From Linnemannia hyalina (Eukaryota > Mortierellomycota > Mortierellomycetes > Mortierellales > Mortierellaceae), in contig JAHRHY010000004.1 in NCBI GenBank assembly GCA_019671135.1, positions 1,798,001-1,862,000 of the forward strand: a stretch of DNA of 64,000 bases, read 5' to 3'. Positions 25,185 through 34,445 of the stretch are shown here, one piece after another. Numbering within the stretch: the first letter of the stretch is position 1; the number at the start of each line of letters is the position of its first letter. Below the pieces are notes generated by a model that saw only the letters and a list, made by a program, of their open reading frames with translations, was not told the origin of the DNA and did not search any database. Both the position numbers and the translations under genes were made by a program.

Positions 25185-27070
25185 CTAGGCGTCTTCACCA
25201 TCTCCCTTGAACATGTCGACAAGGTGCTGTACAGCTGCAACGCCTCCGTCGTTCGCAAACCGCTTTTCGCGCACAACAATCGACGCATGCGCATTCATGC
25301 CGTCAATATCAATGATCACCTTCTTCCACTCCTGCTGGTTCAACAACCTCGAAATCTCGACCTGGACAGGGAGCAGTGGCAAGGGCTTGATTGACTTCAA
25401 GTGCGGGAACGAGTATGACGTTCCTTCCTCTACAATCGTGCTCGTCTCGCCCGTCTCCCTCTGCACCGTGATTGTCGAGTGTCTCCTCTGAAGACGAGGC
25501 TGCTGTTGCTGGTCTGATGGAGTCTCCTCACTCTCGTCATCATCTCGGTATCGTGCAAGGTTCGTGGTCGAAGCCCGATCCCGGATCATGTTCAGAGTCT
25601 CGTTCGCGTTCACCATATCCTTGGTCCTCCTCCTCGAGTCAATCCCCTGATACGAAATCGTTGTGCTCGCAAAGATGATCCAGAGAGGCGCCAACACAGG
25701 GATCAGCGCATACAATCCATACCGAGACCAATTGACGTTGGAGATCTTCTCCGACAGAGGCATCTCCTTCTGTGCAGCGGCACGTTCGTCCTGGAGTTGA
25801 GCAAGCATCTCTAAGTCGTGAGGTTCATAAGACTCAATGACAGAGGAGTAGCCGCTGCTGTACTGGATCTGGAGGGACTCGAGTTCGATGAATGGATCGG
25901 CGTCCGAGAAACTGGCAGTCCAGAAGGGGACCGATCGGTCGTTACGAACGTTGCAGTAGATCGCCCTCCGCTTAAACCGGTTCAATGCGTGGATAAAGAT
26001 GCTCTCGGGTTCTGACATGGCCAGCAGGATGGGTTTCCCATTCGCATAGTCGTCAATCAGCTGCAATTGCTCTCCTAAATATATTTGATGAAGCACGTAA
26101 CAAGAACCAGTGCATCGCGAAAGTCAATGCCTTTTTCTGAAATTGGTGGTACAAGTCTTGTTTGTTTCCGATCCAAATGGACAAAAAATTGCAAACATAA
26201 TGTTCTTACCTGTGCGGCTGAGCATGCGCGAGCTGAGGTAGTTGAAGACTTTAGAAAAGTTGGTCTGAGGAGGTTTGCGGATTCCGAGATGAGGGGTGGC
26301 CATAGTTACGAAATAGACTGGCTCAATCCCTCGACCGCCTTGTTCGATCGGATCGAAGAACCTTTCCATGTCCAACAAGCCCATTGCAAACCGGCCGATC
26401 AAACCACCGAGCGAGTAGCCCAAGAACGAGAACTGAGTCACCTTCCTGCTCTTATTTTCGGTGCCGTCGGTGTTGGTGTTGGTATGGCTGTGGAGTGATG
26501 ACGAAGACGATGATGCGGTTGAGGGGTTGGACGATAATGGCGTATTGCTGTAACTATTAGCGGTGACTGAGGAGGATTTGCTGGGGTTTCCGTGTTTCTG
26601 CTTCTTGTTCTTGCACTCCTTCTTGCTGTGTTTCTTGTGCTTGTGTCCCTTCAGATCCTCAATTTCGCCACCGGACTCGATCACCTCAATGACCTTGTGA
26701 ATCTCCTGGACCAATCTCTGTGCACAGATGTCAACACCGTCGTATGTAAACTTGGACTCGTTCGCCTCCGCGCAATACTATCCGTTGTGAGAGCAAATGA
26801 ATTGATGTAAGGAAATCAGATATAAAGTCTTTTAGAATCGACGTTCAACTGGGCTTATTAATTCGAGTGGTCGAGAGAGGGAGAGAGGAAGGAGATGCTT
26901 ACGACGAGGAGACGATCGCCGAGTCGCTCTTTGAACTGGTCGGCAATGAACTTGACGTGACTTGCGTTCCCCCAGAGTCCGTGGTTAAGAATAAGGAGAT
27001 GGCGGCCTTCCTGCTGGGATTCCTGCTGGGATTCCTGAGCTGCTGTTGTTGGTGCTGTAGTTGTGGTCAT
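25185..27070 (-). CDS. DUF676 serine lipase (Lpl1/Rog1 type)
   Basis: Alpha/beta hydrolase of the putative serine esterase family that includes yeast Lpl1, a lipid-droplet phospholipase. Exons 26903-27070, 26210-26777, 25185-26074; 541 aa. Landmarks in order: LLILNHGLWGNASHVKFIAD (oxyanion strand), FTYDGVDICAQRLVQEI, the nucleophile elbow FLGYSLGGLIGR (Ser about residue 178), VTMATPHLGIR, NVRNDRSVPFWTASF (catalytic Asp), and a C-terminal MNAHASIVVRE with the likely catalytic His, before HLVDMF. A low-complexity K/H/S/N insert (about residues 95-160) separates the first strands from the elbow. A hydrophobic stretch (YGLYALIPVLAPLWIIFAS) could serve as a membrane or droplet hairpin. The start is the ATG followed by TTTTAPTTAAQES; another ATG three codons upstream is possible. 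Confidence 0.88.
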
Positions 27071-27750
27071 TTTGGTTATCTGGGTATATGCGGTTGAGTT
27101 GTGTTGAGGACAGTTGTCTGGGATGAGTTGTGGGTGAAGAAAAGTGGGGCGGAGTGGAGTGAATGAGGAAAAAAGAGAGATGTATGAAGGAAGAGATGTC
27201 AAACGAAAAAGAGAGTTGAGTGTTAAAAAATAGACAAAATCAGGCTGAGCAATTGCATGCTTTTATTAGCGAACATTGCGGATAAACATTCATGCCACCG
27301 TGGCAAAAAAGCCAAGCCCAGAACCTCCCAATTGGTCAATGTACGAAGAGACTTCGTCATCCTCACGTTTGTTGATCGGAAGTGAGGTTGTTAATACAGC
27401 CCTTGTTTGCCGTCCCTTACTGCTACTTGATCGAAACTGAATACGCAGACATAGCATGCTCCTTTTTTTTTCCTCTTTCATCCCACTTTATTAGTGATAT
27501 CAGAATTAAGAAAATATCCTTTTTGGGGGCGGAACACGACCATCACTATTGCCGCACTTGATAACCATGTGCTTGCTGCTCTTCTGTGCCTCTCCTACAC
27601 GTCGTCATGCCCCTTCGTCTTCCCTCTTCCCTCGTCTCAAAAATAAACATTCATCGCCACCGTGAAGCATTTGAACGGTCTGCAAAAAGAACAGAGTTCC
27701 TATTCGAAGAGATGTGCTAAGGATGCAGAAAAGGAACGCCAAAAAAGAAG
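27071..27750. other. intergenic region between lipase start and tRNA-Asp
   Basis: Promoter and leader of the minus-strand lipase (GA-rich on the plus strand, 27130-27220). Near 27220-27500 there is AT-rich sequence with no supportable gene. The sequence CATTCATGCCACCGTGG at 27290 recurs in similar form (CATTCATCGCCACCGTG) at 27648, which may be a short dispersed repeat. Confidence 0.4.
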
Positions 27751-27822
27751 CTCCCTGGCGGGGAATTGAACCCCGGTCTTCCGCGTGACAGGCGGAGATA
27801 CTCACCACTATACTACCAAGGA
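27751..27822 (-). tRNA. tRNA-Asp (anticodon GTC)
   Basis: The minus strand reads a complete 72-nt cloverleaf: acceptor stem TCCTTGG / CCAGGGA with discriminator G, a D-arm with AGTATAGTGGTGAGTAT, anticodon loop CCTGTCACG with GTC at 27787-27789, and T-arm GGTTCAATTCC. There is no intron and no encoded CCA, as expected for a eukaryotic nuclear tRNA. It marks the left edge of the accessory segment that follows. Confidence 0.96.
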
Positions 27823-28464
27823 ATGAGCTTGTTATGAAATTGGTTTCTGATTCCTATTTGAAGAAATAGGTCTATGGAAAGCTGTGCACGTGGACCTCTA
27901 TAAAATGAACATAAATGTTCAAAATAGAAAGGTTTACATTTTCCTCTGGCGGAGGAGCTCGAGCCGTGCACAGCGGTAGTCCTGCGAGAACCCAATAATG
28001 TGGAGCGTGTCGGATCTCCTCCACGTTCTCGAAATTCATGCCCTGAAGACGGAACATTGTCTCTCTCTGGTGCAATTCGTGAGCTGCCGAGCTGCTGCCT
28101 TGTGAACCTTCATCTCCTACGACAGCGTTGGCGTAACAACATGTTGATAGCACTTTCGTCAGCGCGGAAAACTCCTCAAGAGAAAAAAAAAAAAAAGAAC
28201 AGAGCAAAAGGACAGTCCATCAGAAAAAGCAGAAAAAGGCGCAGCTGCACACTGCAGCTAACTTGTTAAATACATACGTTCAGCCCGAGCGTTTGAACTT
28301 TGCTTTTTACACCCTCGCGTTCTTTTTGGTGTCCGAGCCTGTAAACTCTGGTTCAACCTCGATTCGGATGCCGATCCATCCGAGACGGCTTTTTCAAAAG
28401 TCGTCGCTGAAGCTAAAGGGTAGCTCATAAACAGGGGCAAGAGTAGACTTAAATAAGGACAATC
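27823..28464 (-). other. possible gene remnants, not assignable
   Basis: On the minus strand an open segment at about 28175-27872 follows a polypyrimidine tract and CTCTTGAG (reads EEFSALTKVLSTCCYANAVV, and later NFENVEEIRHAPHYWVLAG). Another short frame at about 28440-28310 reads PVYELPFSFSDDF, a stop, then KSRLGWIGIRIEVEPEFTGS. Both have non-random composition, and they lie directly downstream of the Q-rich pseudogene on the same strand. They may be eroded parts of that gene or of another one. I recognise no family and cannot build a continuous model. Confidence 0.3.
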
Positions 28465-28854
28465 TCATTGAACGCCAACATCGACAATAATCGGCAGTAT
28501 TATGTTAATACCTGCTATCCTGCGCTTGCGCTTCATTGAGACCCTTGCTGCTGTGAACAGCGCTGGGGAAAATGTATTGTGCACTTGATCAAGTGGATGT
28601 GGCTGCTGAGTCGATGTATGCTTTGTATGCTTCAGTTGCTGTAATAATGCCACTGCCTGTACTTGTCGTTGTCGAACAGGTCCCTCCTAAGGTAGTGTTT
28701 CCTGTGTTTCCTGTGATTGATGAAATAGTGCTAGTGCTTCCTGTAATTGTTGCTGAACAGGCTCTTCTTGCGGTTGAATTGGCGCATCCTGTGGAGGTGG
28801 AGATGGAGATGTTGTTTATCGTTTACGCGCGACTGAATTGATTGATTTCTCCAT
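28465..28854 (-). pseudogene. Q-rich protein pseudogene with two in-frame stops
   Basis: From ATG 28854 one frame runs 130 codons to TGA 28465-28467, but it is interrupted by TAA at 28816-28818 and TAG at 28687-28689. Between and after the stops the composition is consistent: Pro-rich SPSPPPQDAPIQPQEEP, Gln-rich QQQLQEALALFHQSQETQE, then RQRQVQAVALLQQLKHTKHT, then a basic VSMKRKRR before the end. Both stops differ from a Gln codon (CAA, CAG) by a single C-to-T change, in a protein that is otherwise Gln-rich, so this looks like a recently inactivated gene rather than random sequence. I do not recognise the family. Splicing around the stops is possible but I see no good donor/acceptor pairs. 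Confidence 0.6.
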
Positions 28855-29440
28855 CTTTGTGTTGTGTTGAATCACAATTGAGTAACGAATCACGACCTTG
28901 GTTTGGGCTTTGTTGTTGTGTAGTGCTGTATGTTGCTGTATTTTGCTGTATGTCAAAGGAACTATGAGATAGAGGGGAAATAGTGATAGAGAAAGAGAAA
29001 GAGAAAGAGGAAGGACGGAAGGTGCGAGTGTGCTAATGTAACATGTTAAGAAAAAAGACGCATCACCCGGATACCGAGGATTGTAAGAAATTCTTTTTTG
29101 TCTCTTCACCATCCATGTCAATAGCACTTTCTCTGTGCGACATATTAAGGTTTACATATACATACATACATTAGTAACTGATGAGAGAAAGAGAGGGATT
29201 GTATTAGGCACGTCCCTGGTATGTGTGTTAACGGTAGTCTAGTCTACTGTCTCCATCTATCTTAGGGTGCCATTAGGCGAATATGCGACATGCCCCCCTC
29301 TGGGATAATCTCCTCACTCTCCTCTCAGGTATCACTCATGTTTCGTTTGTTGTTTTCTTTTTTTTTTTGGCCTCAGTGACGAGAGCATTTTATTATTCAA
29401 AGAAGGAAGGAGAAGAAGCAGAAGGAGAAGACTGGTGTTG

Positions 29441-29785
29441 CTAATAATTAGCTGTTCCGGTCATAGAGTATTCGCCAGGTCTAACATAGGTTGTCGAAGA
29501 CCAGCTATAATCGTAGTTCCAAGCATGCAAGGCCACGTTCTTTGAGCAATCGCAGTAACTAGTTCCAACTCTGAACTCATCGCTCTTCCATTTGAACATG
29601 CCGCTTGCAACCTTCATTGTTCCAGAGAATGTACCATAGTATCCATTATTCTCAACCAAAGTGTAGGTGTACGCGCAGGTGTCTTTGACGATGGTGTTTG
29701 AGCAATAAAGGGTGAAAGAGTTGGATGTTGCTGAAACAATGCCAGACAGAGCGGCAACTAGCAAACCAGCGGAACAGAACTTCAT
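29441..29785 (-). CDS. small secreted cysteine protein, copy 1 (left arm)
   Basis: Single-exon frame of 114 aa. A clear signal peptide (MKFCSAGLLVAALSGIVSA, cut after residue 19) is followed by a mature chain of 95 residues rich in Tyr, Ser and Thr with four cysteines: YCSN, DTCAY and the close pair YCDC. This is enough for two disulfides. The strand-like alternation (GYYGTFSGTMKV, MFKWKSDEFRVG) suggests a small beta-sandwich. The family is unknown to me; size, secretion and cysteines are those of fungal small secreted proteins, but that says nothing about target or activity. It differs from copy 2 only at residues 35-36 (Asp-Thr here). It reads outward from the palindrome centre with about 770 bases of duplicated upstream sequence, including a TATATATATAT at about 30072. 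Confidence 0.85.
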   Translation of the reverse strand: MKFCSAGLLVAALSGIVSATSNSFTLYCSNTIVKDTCAYTYTLVENNGYYGTFSGTMKVASGMFKWKSDEFRVGTSYCDCSKNVALHAWNYDYSWSSTTYVRPGEYSMTGTANY

Positions 29786-30116
29786 CGTGCTTAAATCGGG
29801 GATGTCTCGGGGGAAACTATAGTAGAGGAAGTGATTTTTTGAAAATGGTCAGTTATGGACGCTGACATATGGCCCTCGATTACAATGTGAAAGGCCAATA
29901 ATATAGTCTTACAAGGATGTGGTCTGGTCAAGAAATGTGAGCGCTTCTTTGAACGTTCTTGATAGGGGTCTGTGGTGGTCTGGCGAGGGTTCTGTGAGGG
30001 AGATTGTTCTTGTGGCGGGAGATGGTCAAGCTACTGGGTAAGGATCAGAATCTTTGGGGGGCTATGGGGGTATATATATATATGCGTGTTCGTGTGGCAA
30101 TGCAATAGAAACTCTC

Positions 30117-30486
30117 TCATCATTCTACCCCAACAGTTCGCCCATTTCACTCGCATAGTTGATCTTTCCAACAATTCGCGCACTTGCACTGATCTTTCCC
30201 ATTGTTCTACACCAACAATTTACCCATTTCACATGCATGATCGATCGTGCCAAGAGTCAACCGTTCACTTGCAATGTCATGTACACATGGGTCGATAACT
30301 CGCAACTGCCGAGAGGAGTGGAAATTGGGCTCAGGTACGCGATAGAGGTGGGCCGTTGGGTAGACGGTACGCGCCATACAATTGGGCTACGAAGATGGAG
30401 CCGCATACAAACGGGTTGTGAATACGGTATGCCATATAGTTGGGCTGTTGGGCAAACGGTACGCAATAGAGTTAGGCTGCATAACA
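30117..30486. repeat. diverged internal tandem repeats in the left arm
   Basis: Two repeat types lie upstream of secreted-protein copy 1. At about 30122-30250, two diverged copies of about 65-70 bases start TTCTAC(C/A)CCAACA and contain CCCATTTCAC. At about 30333-30486, four copies of a motif like CGGTACGC-ATA-A-TTGGGCT are spaced 30-60 bases apart. The mirror copies are at about 30712-31081 in the right arm. They could be regulatory arrays or remnants of a satellite. Confidence 0.65.
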
Positions 30487-30552
30487 GTCTGCTCTCATTA
30501 ATGGGACGTTTTCAACCTGCAAACAAGAATTTTTGTGCGCATACATTTTTTC

Positions 30553-30645
30553 AGTTGGAGTGAATAGAACTCAGACTGACAAAACCTTAATCCATAGGAT
30601 TGACTTTGCATGGGGTTAAATCATCCTTTCGTTCCGCCCTTCTTG
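30553..30645. other. unique 93-bp spacer at the palindrome centre
   Basis: The symmetry breaks here: the left flank reads TTTTTTC then AGTTGGAG, while the right flank reads CTTCTTGG then AAAAAA. The spacer has no open frame or hairpin of note. Its presence argues that the structure is not a simple fold-back sequencing artefact, which would give little or no unique centre. Confidence 0.8.
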
Positions 30646-31412
30646 GAAAAAATGTATGCGCACAAAAATTCTTGTTTGCAGGTTGAAAACGTCCCATTAA
30701 TGAGAGCAGACTGTTATGCAGCCTAACTCTATTGCGTACCGTTTGCCCAACAGCCCAACTATATGGCATACCGTATTCACAACCCGTTTGTATGCGGCTC
30801 CATCTTCGTAGCCCAATTGTATGGCGCGTACCGTCTACCCAACGGCCCACCTCTATCGCGTACCTGAGCCCAATTTCCACTCCTCTCGGCAGTTGCGAGT
30901 TATCGACCCATGTGTACATGACATTGCAAGTGAACGGTTGACTCTTGGCACGATCGATCATGCATGTGAAATGGGTAAATTGTTGGTGTAGAACAATGGG
31001 AAAGATCAGTGCAAGTGCGCGAATTGTTGGAAAGATCAACTATGCGAGTGAAATGGGCGAACTGTTGGGGTAGAATGATGAGAGAGTTTCTATTGCATTG
31101 CCACACGAACACGCATATATATATATACCCCCATAGCCCCCCAAAGATTCTGATCCTTACCCAGTAGCTTGACCATCTCCCGCCACAAGAACAATCTCCC
31201 TCACAGAACCCTCGCCAGACCACCACAGACCCCTATCAAGAACGTTCAAAGAAGCGCTCACATTTCTTGACCAGACCACATCCTTGTAAGACTATATTAT
31301 TGGCCTTTCACATTGTAATCGAGGGCCATATGTCAGCGTCCATAACTGACCATTTTCAAAAAATCACTTCCTCTACTATAGTTTCCCCCGAGACATCCCC
31401 GATTTAAGCACG

Positions 31413-31757
31413 ATGAAGTTCTGTTCCGCTGGTTTGCTAGTTGCCGCTCTGTCTGGCATTGTTTCAGCAACATCCAACTCTTTCACCCTTTATTGCTCAA
31501 ACACCATCGTCAAAGGCAGCTGCGCGTACACCTACACTTTGGTTGAGAATAATGGATACTATGGTACATTCTCTGGAACAATGAAGGTTGCAAGCGGTAT
31601 GTTCAAATGGAAGAGCGATGAGTTCAGAGTTGGAACTAGTTACTGCGATTGCTCAAAGAACGTGGCCTTGCATGCTTGGAACTACGATTATAGCTGGTCT
31701 TCGACAACCTATGTTAGACCTGGCGAATACTCTATGACCGGAACAGCTAATTATTAG
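31413..31757 (+). CDS. small secreted cysteine protein, copy 2 (right arm)
   Basis: Mirror copy of the 114-residue protein in the left arm, same single-exon structure, signal peptide and four mature cysteines. The only coding differences from copy 1 are two neighbouring base changes that turn Asp35-Thr36 into Gly35-Ser36, directly before Cys37. Both change the amino acid and no synonymous change was seen. The gene reads away from the centre, so the two copies are divergent, each with its own copy of the upstream sequence. AATAATAAAA at 31800 is a likely polyadenylation region. Confidence 0.85.
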   Translation: MKFCSAGLLVAALSGIVSATSNSFTLYCSNTIVKGSCAYTYTLVENNGYYGTFSGTMKVASGMFKWKSDEFRVGTSYCDCSKNVALHAWNYDYSWSSTTYVRPGEYSMTGTANY

Positions 31758-32129
31758 CAACACCAGTCTTTTCCTTCGGCTTCTTCTCCTTCCTTCTTTG
31801 AATAATAAAATGCTCTCGTCACTGAGGCCAAAAAAAAAAAAGAAAACAACAAACGAAACATGAGTGATACCTGAGAGGAGAGTGAGGAGATTATCCCAGA
31901 GGGGGGCATGTCGCATATTCGCCTAATGGCACCCTAAGATAGATGGAGACAGTAGACTAGACTACCGTTAACACACATACCAGGGACGTGCCTAATACAA
32001 TCCCTCTCTTTCTCTCATCAGTTACTAATGTATGTATGTATATGTAAACCTTAATATGTCGCACAGAGAAAGTGCTATTGACATGGATGGTGAAGAGACA
32101 GAAAAGAATTTCTTACAATCCGGTATCCG

Positions 32130-32919
32130 GCTCAATTTTTCATATCAAACGATTATTTCTCAATCCTATACCTTTAGTATGAGTATGGGTTAATCCCCTC
32201 ATATCAAACGATCATTTCTCATGCCCATACCAAGGTACACACTGCTGTAGTGGTCTGATTGACTGGCGAAAATGCGTCAGGGAGTCCACACGCACACACA
32301 CACAAGGCGTTGAAAAAATATATCACGCAGAATATGTCCATATCTATTTTTTAAATACCCTTCATATTTTGAATTGGAACAGAAAAGTTCCGAAGAGATA
32401 TTTACACTCTCAGTCAGTGGTGGAACAGTTTAGTCGTCTGGTGAAGAATGTCGGGACACCTTAGGTGCTCTGAGACGATCACGTGGGAACAGAGCCAGGA
32501 CATCTCTGCCAAGGACAAGACATCCAAGTACACAGGCCCCCGAGGTGAGTCAAGGATACGGTTATATTACGCACGATGGCTTCTGCCCGTGCGGCGCTTC
32601 GCTAGCCACACATGATGAAGGAAGGTGCCCTGGAGCAACCAAGGACCCACGCGCTGCTGACGAGCGGTAGTTGGAGAGTTTGTTAGGAAGGAGGAGGTTG
32701 TCAATGATGGAGAGGATGGGAAAAATCCCCTTCATTCGTATCTAGTTTTTATTTTCATCCGTTTAGAGCTAGGTTCCGGACCGGACTGCGACTGGTGGAT
32801 GGTGCACTGAAGAGTTTGGTCTGTAGTCCCTTTTTACTTCCAAAAGACTTCTCTATGCTCTTTGTTAGAGAAATAAAATTGTACACGAAAAAAAAAATGA
32901 AGAGGTATTTACACAAACA
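32130..32919. other. noncoding region right of the palindrome
   Basis: It holds two imperfect direct copies of TCATATCAAACGAT(T/C)ATTTCTCA followed by a CC(T/C)ATACC-like tail, at 32140-32173 and 32199-32232, close to the outer end of the right arm. A CACACACA run lies at about 32290-32301. No open frame with coding character. The 3' end of the RING gene begins at the right. Confidence 0.5.
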
Positions 32920-34398
32920 CTAATCCAACGGCTCCATGGGGAGGTTATGGTCGGTGTTCTGAGAACCACCGGACTGGGTCTGAGCACCACCACCACCGTT
33001 ACCACCAGTGGCGTTGTTGTTGTTGCTGTTGGAAGGGAAGGATCCAGGAATGCTTGTTCCCGAAGATGCAGGAGGCACGGATCCAAATCCAAAAAATCCT
33101 CCACCGCCACCAGGACCTACTCCTGTAGATGAGTTCGAGTTGCCTCCTGGAGGCGCATTGTTTCCACTGCCGCTATTGTTGTCCTGACCTCCAGGAGGAG
33201 CAGGAGTATGATCACCTGCATGCTGACCGTCCTGTCCTTCTACCAACGAGAACCGACTACATCCAACGAATAAACAAAAATAAGATTGTCAGCGCAGCAC
33301 GTTGAGAGGGCTGACTAGTGACCACGAAAAAAACGTTCCGAGCCGACAAGCGCAGGAGCATGTGTTGTTACGTTACCAGGTGGGGCAGGTGCCGCTGACT
33401 TTGAGCCATGGCTTGATGCAGTCCTCGTGAAAGATATGCTTGCACGGCAGCTGGAGTGAGTTATCCTCCTTTGCGAACTCGTCCTTACATACACTGCACT
33501 CTGTTTTCGCCTCTACAGTATTTTTTTTCGTGTCACGAATGACAAGGAAGAAGGTCCAAAGTGAGTGATCCATGCCCGTCTCTTTACCAATCATCGTCTG
33601 TTTCACAACAACCAAACAAAGGCACTGTTCCCTACCGAGCTCCTCGTCAGTCAGAGTGTGGTGAGGGATAGCATTAATGATCTCCTCCGTGGCGCCCACA
33701 GGGCCATGCTGGCGACTACGCAAAGACGAAGGGGAAAAAAGATAACACGGTTAACATAGTCCCGACTCGACTCGACTCAATCACAACACAAACAACTAGA
33801 TCAAAAGGCACGAAGAGCATACTTTTGAAGCTCCATCATCCGCGTAATAATATCGTCGAGTCCTCCCTGTCCCCAAGCATAGTCACCAGGGTTGCCAACC
33901 ATAGGGGGGAACCCACCTCCAAAACTCATTGGTCCACCAAATCCTCCCGAGAGTGCAGCTGGGTCAGTCGTGTAATGGATCTCTATGCCGAGGCGACTCA
34001 AAAGACTAAACAACGATGAAATCATGGGACAAAAAGGAGAAAAGAAAAAAGTCGGGTTAATTGATCCGGTGTCATTTTGCGAAACATTGCAGGACAAAAA
34101 GGATGGACATATTGACGTACCCGGAGATGAGCGAAGGAGGGCTATGCCATTGGGGAACAGGTGGTGGATGCTGACCTTCTCCTGCGGTTCCTCCCTCTGT
34201 GGTCGGCGCTGATCCAGAAAGGTTCCCACCAAGAGTATGTCCACCTTCAGGCTGCTGTGATCCATGCGCAGGAATAGGACCACTAGAGCCCAAAGGAGCC
34301 ACCATCCGAGTCGTACCCGAAGGTCCAGATGTGAAGATGTATTGTGTCCCCGTCGTGAAAAACTGACCCGGGGTATGTTGTTGTTGCTGTTGCTGATT

Positions 34399-34445
<47 letters not shown>

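Larger units (their letters stand above)
29068..32129. repeat. 3-kb inverted repeat (arms about 1.48 kb, 93-bp spacer)
   Basis: The left arm (about 29068-30552) is the reverse complement of the right arm (30646-about 32129). Paired coordinates in the inner part sum to 61198 without any indel. At the outer ends a one-base difference in a homopolymer (11 T against 12 A, about 29357/31835) shifts the sum to 61199. Differences seen: two substitutions in the coding sequence, two in the 3' untranslated region (about 29422/31775), and a mismatch plus a 2-base indel next to the outer ends (CCGGATACC...). The innermost 770 bases look identical in every stretch I compared. The spacer 30553-30645 is unique. 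No target-site duplication is visible at the outer ends. Recent inverted duplication or arm-to-arm gene conversion both fit. Confidence 0.93.

Noticed and set aside
29972..31226. 108-134-codon frames inside the palindrome arms running towards the centre
   Set aside because: They translate the repeat arrays, start without leader or domain support, and end arbitrarily at the spacer.
29068..32129. Palindrome as a foldback transposon with long terminal inverted repeats
   Set aside because: No transposase, no target-site duplication at the outer ends, and the arms carry a host-like secreted-protein gene.
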